Shown here one piece after another: positions 54,251 to 64,000 of a DNA stretch of 64,000 nt. Where the stretch lies: assembly GCA_017893485.1 (NCBI GenBank), contig CM030361.1:307177224-307241223 (forward strand). Direction: 5' to 3'. The position numbers and the translations under genes are program-made. Positions within the stretch are counted from its first letter, which is position 1; every line of letters starts with the position of its first letter. The DNA is from Hemerocallis citrina. Taxonomy: Eukaryota > Streptophyta > Magnoliopsida > Asparagales > Asphodelaceae. The notes below the pieces were generated by a model, which did no database searches, had not been told where the DNA came from, and saw only the letters and a program-made list of their open reading frames with translations.

Positions 54251-55719
54251 TTGTTAATGCATTTTTCCGTGAGGGAGCAAACAGATAGTGTGATTTTTTA
54301 TGGAAAACAATAAAATATAGGGGAAATGACCAAATGACACCACTAATTCCCAAATAACATCCAAAGTTTTTAAAGTACCCAAATAGCACCTGAAGTTTTT
54401 AAATATGGATGAAAAATCACATGCCTTTAAGTTTTCCGTTAAGTTAATAGAATATTCTCCGAATATACCTCTTAACGGGTTTAAACCAGTTATGAAGAGT
54501 ATGAAATGTCGAAATTGTCCTCACCTCTTAACGAATTCAAAATCCAAACTCATCTCCACTGCCGACCACCACCGACCACTATCTCCAACCGCCACCATCT
54601 CCACTATCTCCATCAACCACAACCACCATCTCCAACCAAATCCATTTCCGTCAAACGCCACCATCACCAACACCTCTCCAACCACCATCACCAATACCGA
54701 CCACCATCATCTCCACCACTATTTCCAACCACCACCGAAACCCATCACCACCATCTTCATATCCATAAAAAGGAAAAAAAAACAAAAACAAAAAAAAATG
54801 GAAAAAAATATATTCAAAAAAACCGAACTTGAAAGAGAAGAAGAAAAGTGGGGGTACTTCTGTTATTTCAAGTTATTTCTGCCCAAAAATTAAGAGAAGG
54901 GGTTTTCTGTTCTTTTTTTAAAACTTCGAGTGCTATTTGGGAATTTAGGTAAATTGTAGGTGTTATTTCGTTCGTCCCCTTAAAATATATGACCTCTACT
55001 TTTCACTGACACTGATCACCGTAAACTAATCCTAATTCTGAAATCTAACTACTGTGGACTGTTGGATCTGACCTGAATGATTGTTATCGCTCTGATTGGC
55101 CTGCAAAACAGTCTGAAATACCGGGGTTGGTCCTGGCGATAAACCCTCCAACGTATAAGTCGGAAAACCCAGAAGATATGAAGAGTTTTGTGAGCGAAAA
55201 GTTTTCATTACATTATTTCTGCAAATGTCATGGGGTAATTATTATCGCTAGGGAACCAATTTCAAGATATTTGAATTTATCTCTACTTCCCAGTATTTTG
55301 ATAAAGTTTGTTATCCTCTTCTTCATGAAGAGATAGAGTCGGTTACTCTTCTCTTGATAAAAGAATAGATTTAGTTAACTTTGTTCTTCATGAAGAGATA
55401 TAAGTTTATTATTTTCTTGGAATTGAAATGAAGTTATGACCCTTATCTTGATAAACTTTTTTTTAAAACCTCTTATGGAATGATAGATGGAAGTAGTTAT
55501 TCTCTAGAGACAGCGAGTTTAAGATGACAACTTTGAATAAACCTGAACTCCTTCATGGTAGACTACTATGACAACCCACTATGACAAGCCTATTTTGAGT
55601 TGATGGGCCTGAAAGAGGCCTAACTTTTTTTTATAGGCATGTATCTACTAAAATTTACCATTTTAACCCCAAAGAGCTTTAGAATACGTATCCGGTTTGG
55701 TTCTATTTTTACCCAATCA
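54251..55719 (-). mobile_element. Solo LTR of the Tat-like family, interrupted by a MITE
   Basis: Starts TGTTAATGC with GAGGGAGCAAACAGATAG. It resumes after the MITE and carries GAAATACCGGGGTTGGTCCTGG, AAACCCTCCAACG, AAAATTACCATTTTAACCCC and TTCTATTTTTACCCAATCA, all matching the LTRs of E1 and E3 in order. Flanks CATAT and TATAT agree at four of five bases. Its right end is about 255 bp from the LCB2 stop codon. Confidence 0.65.
54319..54980. mobile_element. MITE of 662 bp with 8-bp target duplication TAAAATAT
   Basis: The ends AGGGGAAATGAC and GTTCGTCCCCT are inverted. Further in, CAAATAGCACCTGAAGTTTT is matched by the inverse of AAAACTTCGAGTGCTATTTG. TAAAATAT flanks both sides (54311-54318, 54981-54988). 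The ACC/ATC-rich middle gives a histidine-rich chance frame. The 8-bp duplication fits hAT-type MITEs. Confidence 0.7.
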
Positions 55720-55973
55720 TATATCTTGTTACAATAAAATTTTCATCAATACAAATCTAACCCAAGTTACCCAACCAAAAAAAAAACCATAGAAAACCTT
55801 CAATTTGCAATTCATAACTGAAGTACTAACATAAATCTCGCAGACTCACCGCAACTGTACAAATGAGAAAGATCGAGGAAGAATATAAATAACATCCTGC
55901 ACTTTTAATTATGAACAGGAGTTTCTGGAAGAAAATTTGATGTTGTTTCGAAGAAATGAGCAGACTTTCATTA
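55720..55973 (-). other. Likely 3' untranslated region of LCB2
   Basis: AT-rich sequence between the stop codon and the solo LTR. No canonical AATAAA is seen on the minus strand. Confidence 0.4.
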
Positions 55974-61419
<5,446 letters not shown>

Positions 61420-61623
61420 CTGTCAAAACAAAAACATACATCCGATTAACGACTACATATTCAGTTCAGCATCACAAAAATATTGTTTTGACTGCCTTAT
61501 CAGCTTTTATACTTTACATATACAATTCCACCATAATAGCTTTTCTTCTCTCCCAAGGTCATATTAAGCTACTAACTTATTTCACCGTTTAAGGAATATT
61601 AGATAACACAGATCAGTATCTAT

Positions 61624-62277
61624 TGATGATGATAAAAATCGCAGCCAATCAGGGTCGTACGATTCCATCACAGATCTCAAAGCTTCTACAGGCAAATTAG
61701 TCATAACGGACCTCTTTAACAAGTCCAGGCTTTCTCTAGGCTCCTCTACAAGATATGGGCCTCTCTCAAGCCCATAAAAAGTGAAAGACTAGACCCACTA
61801 GGAGAGACACCCAGCCCATGAAGGCTAGGAGTCAAATCTCGTATTCCTTAACAAGGAAGTTTATCTCTTGAGGGAGAGAAACATAAAGGAGATAAGGAAT
61901 TCATATCAATCTAACGGATACATCTCAATCTCCTAAACTGTTTCTCAGACCTATAAATACCCCTCCCCCTCCCTCCCTCCTAAGTTAGAAGGTAATCAAC
62001 AGTTTCTTTCTCAAACTCTCTTTCTCTCTCTGGTTCCGACTTGAGCGTCGGAGGGTTCGTTGTCGTGGTCAACCCCCGGTTTTCAGGCTTTTTGTAAGTC
62101 TATCGGTCGCATTAGCAACCGTCGGATCTAGATCACGGTGTTCAATCAACGATCCAGATTCAATCTCAAGAGCTCTAACCGCATTTCACGGCAAACATCA
62201 AAGGTCAGATTTTTAGTAGTTTCCATCAAATATTAACTCACTATCTATTTGTTCCCATACCAAAATAAGCAACAGCA
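61624..62277 (+). repeat. 5' LTR of E7 (about 654 bp)
   Basis: Starts TGATGATGATAAAAATCG (exact first base uncertain by 3-6 bp) and ends GCAACAGCA. It has CCTATAAATACCCCTCC (TATA at about 61951) and the GAGCGTCGGAGGGTTCG block found inverted in the E1 and E3 LTRs. Confidence 0.7.
61951..61958 (+). promoter_or_regulatory. TATA box of the E7 LTR
   Basis: TATAAATA in ACCTATAAATACCCC. It directs transcription away from the visible LCB2 exons. Confidence 0.5.
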
Positions 62278-62300
62278 GATTGGTATCATCTGTGAAAAAC
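62278..62300 (+). other. Primer binding site of E7 (altered)
   Basis: GATTGGTATCATCTGTGAAA immediately after the LTR. The core GGCGCCGTC of E1 appears as GGTATCATC. Confidence 0.6.
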
Positions 62301-62323
62301 TACACAAATCAGACTTACCGTCA

Positions 62324-64000
62324 TGCCACCAAGACTATGAGGTAAAGCGGCGGCCTCAAGCCGTCGCACCAACTCTCTTTGTCAACCAGCTCCTCCTGTG
62401 GAATATCTGATTCCTCCTTAACAGTCACCCTGACAGCCTAGTCAAGCTCATTTCAACGGAAAAGTACCGCAGGACTCCCGACAAAGCCGTCATAAACAAC
62501 ATCCTCTGCACGACCGCATCTCAGTTCATAATGCGTCAACTAATTCAATGGCCTCGCGAGGCCCCCGGGGATCTAGAGATCTCTGCCAAATCATCAGCGC
62601 CAGACAACAAGGAACTAATCTACGAATCCACTTGGACGAAAGGCGCACCCGAACTGAGGCCTCTCGCTCAGAACGTTAGGAAAACTGGAGAAGCAACTCT
62701 CCTAGACAGAGATCAAGGCAATCCTCCTCTCACAAGGGGCGCATCGCAATAAGAAGTCCGACTCGTGAGAGTCGGAAGCTTCTTGAGCGGAACAAAGGGA
62801 AAGATGTCCCAGTCACTGGCCGAATTGGATAAGTTCTAGCTCGACATCCTCCGAGCTATCCAAGGTAGTCAAGATCTGGGCCAAGAGGGATTCGCCAACT
62901 CAACTGGATCCAAGGGAAAGGACGACCAAGTCCTTCGTCGTATTCGAGAAGTAGAAGATCGCCTAGAGTATATGAAGAATGAAGGAAACTGCTCCAGCAG
63001 GGCCTACCGCCCTAGTCGTCCTTCTTTCAACAAAGTCATCCTCGATGCACCCATCCCAAAGAACTTCAAAGCTCCTCAATTCGAATCATGCGATGGGGAA
63101 TCAGACCCGACCGACCATATTGAGAGTTTCAAGACCCTCATGATGGTCACAACACCACCGATGCACTCATGTGCCAAACATTCCCCGCAATACTAAAATG
63201 ATCAGCAAGGGAATGGTACTCGCGCCTAACCCCAGAGTCAAAATTCTCCTTCGACCGGCTCGAAGAGCTCTTCATTGCGCACTTCATTACTAGCCGCAAA
63301 GCTGAAAAAATAAATGCTTCCCTAATGGAATTGAAGCAAACAGACGGAGAACTGCTGAAAGACTTTGTCAAGCATTTCATGGCCAAAGCAAGATCCATCT
63401 CCTTAAATTCGTCAGTGGCAGCCGCCGCCTTCCGCCACAACATCACTAACAAAAATCGGAAAGCCTCCCTCGCCGAAAAGCCACCAAAAAATTTTGTTGA
63501 GTCCCTGAAAATGAGTGACAAGTATATCAGGGTCGAGGAAACTCTCTATCCTCAATGTAAGAACGATTCATCTTCTGGAAACAAACGGAAGAATACAAAT
63601 AAGGAAGAACCCAGGAAGTTTCAGAAAGACGGCACAGATCAACGTTGTCCATCTCCAGCAACACGCTTCGACAAGTTCACTCCTCTCAACACAAGCGTAT
63701 CGGCCATCCTCATGGAAGTTGAGAAGGACGGAATAATCCGCCCTCCGCCCAAGATGTCCACAGATAGCAAGAGAAGAGACAGAAATAAGTGGTGTGCATT
63801 TCACAGAGATCATAGACACACTACTGACAACTATTGGGCCCTCAAAGACAAACTTGAAGGCCTGATTCGCCGGGGCTATCTATCTCAATTTGTCCAACAA
63901 AACCACAATGCCGAAAACCCTCTACCTCGGGGGGCTAATAAGCGTCAAGAGAGGCCCTCCGAATCACGACTCAGAACATATGGCAACTCTCCACTCCATT
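62324..64000 (+). pseudogene. Gag of E7, degenerate and incomplete
   Basis: ATG at 62324 (MPPRL, then a stop). Several stops and frameshifts break the N-terminal half. From about 62963 the DAPIPKNFKAPQFESCDGES motif is clear. After a frame change at about 63150, the capsid core (AREWYSRLTPESKFSFDRLE, FIAHFITS) and the C-terminal CAFHRDHRHTTDNYWALK follow. There the last cysteine of the zinc motif is tyrosine and the glycine before histidine is arginine. It continues beyond the window. Confidence 0.8.

Larger units (their letters stand above)
61624..64000 (+). mobile_element. Tat-like LTR element E7, plus strand, runs off the window
   Basis: LTR (61624-62277), primer binding site, then degenerate gag up to the window end. 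Same family as E1 and E3 but on the opposite strand. It lies in the 5' part of the LCB2 locus. Confidence 0.8.

Noticed and set aside
54405..54893. Histidine-rich frames of 162 and 108 codons
   Set aside because: They lie inside a MITE and reflect its ACC/ATC repeats.

Overview
The window is nuclear DNA of a flowering plant, probably a eudicot. It has one recognisable host gene split into many small exons, AAACCCTA-type leaders, degenerate TTTAGGG-like tracts, and plant-specific transposable element families nested in each other. I see no rRNA, tRNA, CRISPR or bacterial-type operon. The species cannot be named from the sequence alone.

Layout. 1-1721 is the right end of a long LTR. 1880-5590 holds two minus-strand Ty3/gypsy elements with Tat-like Gag; one is inserted inside the integrase frame of the other. 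5616-21136 is the most striking object: a 15.5 kb Mutator-like element (MULE). It has about 2 kb terminal inverted repeats (TIRs), a FAR1-type transposase gene entering from the left and a plant mobile domain (PMD) gene entering from the right. Each gene can be joined to the same leader exon and splice donor carried in its TIR, and the TIR interiors are tandem hairpin repeats that would form the first introns. The layout resembles mudrA/mudrB of maize MuDR, but with a PMD protein in the second position. Both genes carry only in-frame stops and no frameshift. Between them lie a 136-bp tandem array, families of short hairpins, a foldback element, an ACATGT-rich array and telomere-like tracts.

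21284-23241 is mostly blank but has three consecutive exon-like blocks in compatible phase. 23242-35180 is a triple nest: a chromovirus fragment containing a Copia gag/protease fragment, whose LTR is split by a 7.75 kb gag-only Tat-like element with a CTATT target duplication, LTRs about 98% identical, and two large tandem arrays. 36928-41518 is a non-autonomous LTR element with a 270-bp interior and very unequal LTRs (3.87 kb and 0.45 kb). 41524-48665 is a decayed minus-strand chromovirus (LTR plus integrase and chromodomain) carrying a 3.09 kb solo LTR (42881-45970). 49607-54119 is a complete but dead Copia element with an AGAAC duplication. 54251-55719 is a solo Tat-like LTR with a 662-bp MITE inside it.

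55974-61419 on the minus strand is the host gene: LCB2, the catalytic subunit of serine palmitoyltransferase (sphingolipid synthesis, endoplasmic reticulum). Ten exons join in phase to 425 codons with PLP-site motifs intact. Only the N-terminal part, about 64 residues by comparison with remembered plant homologues, is missing. One intron carries a 5'-truncated RTE-type LINE. A plus-strand Tat-like element (61624 to the window end) begins 204 bp upstream of the first visible exon, so exon 1 is either further right or lost.
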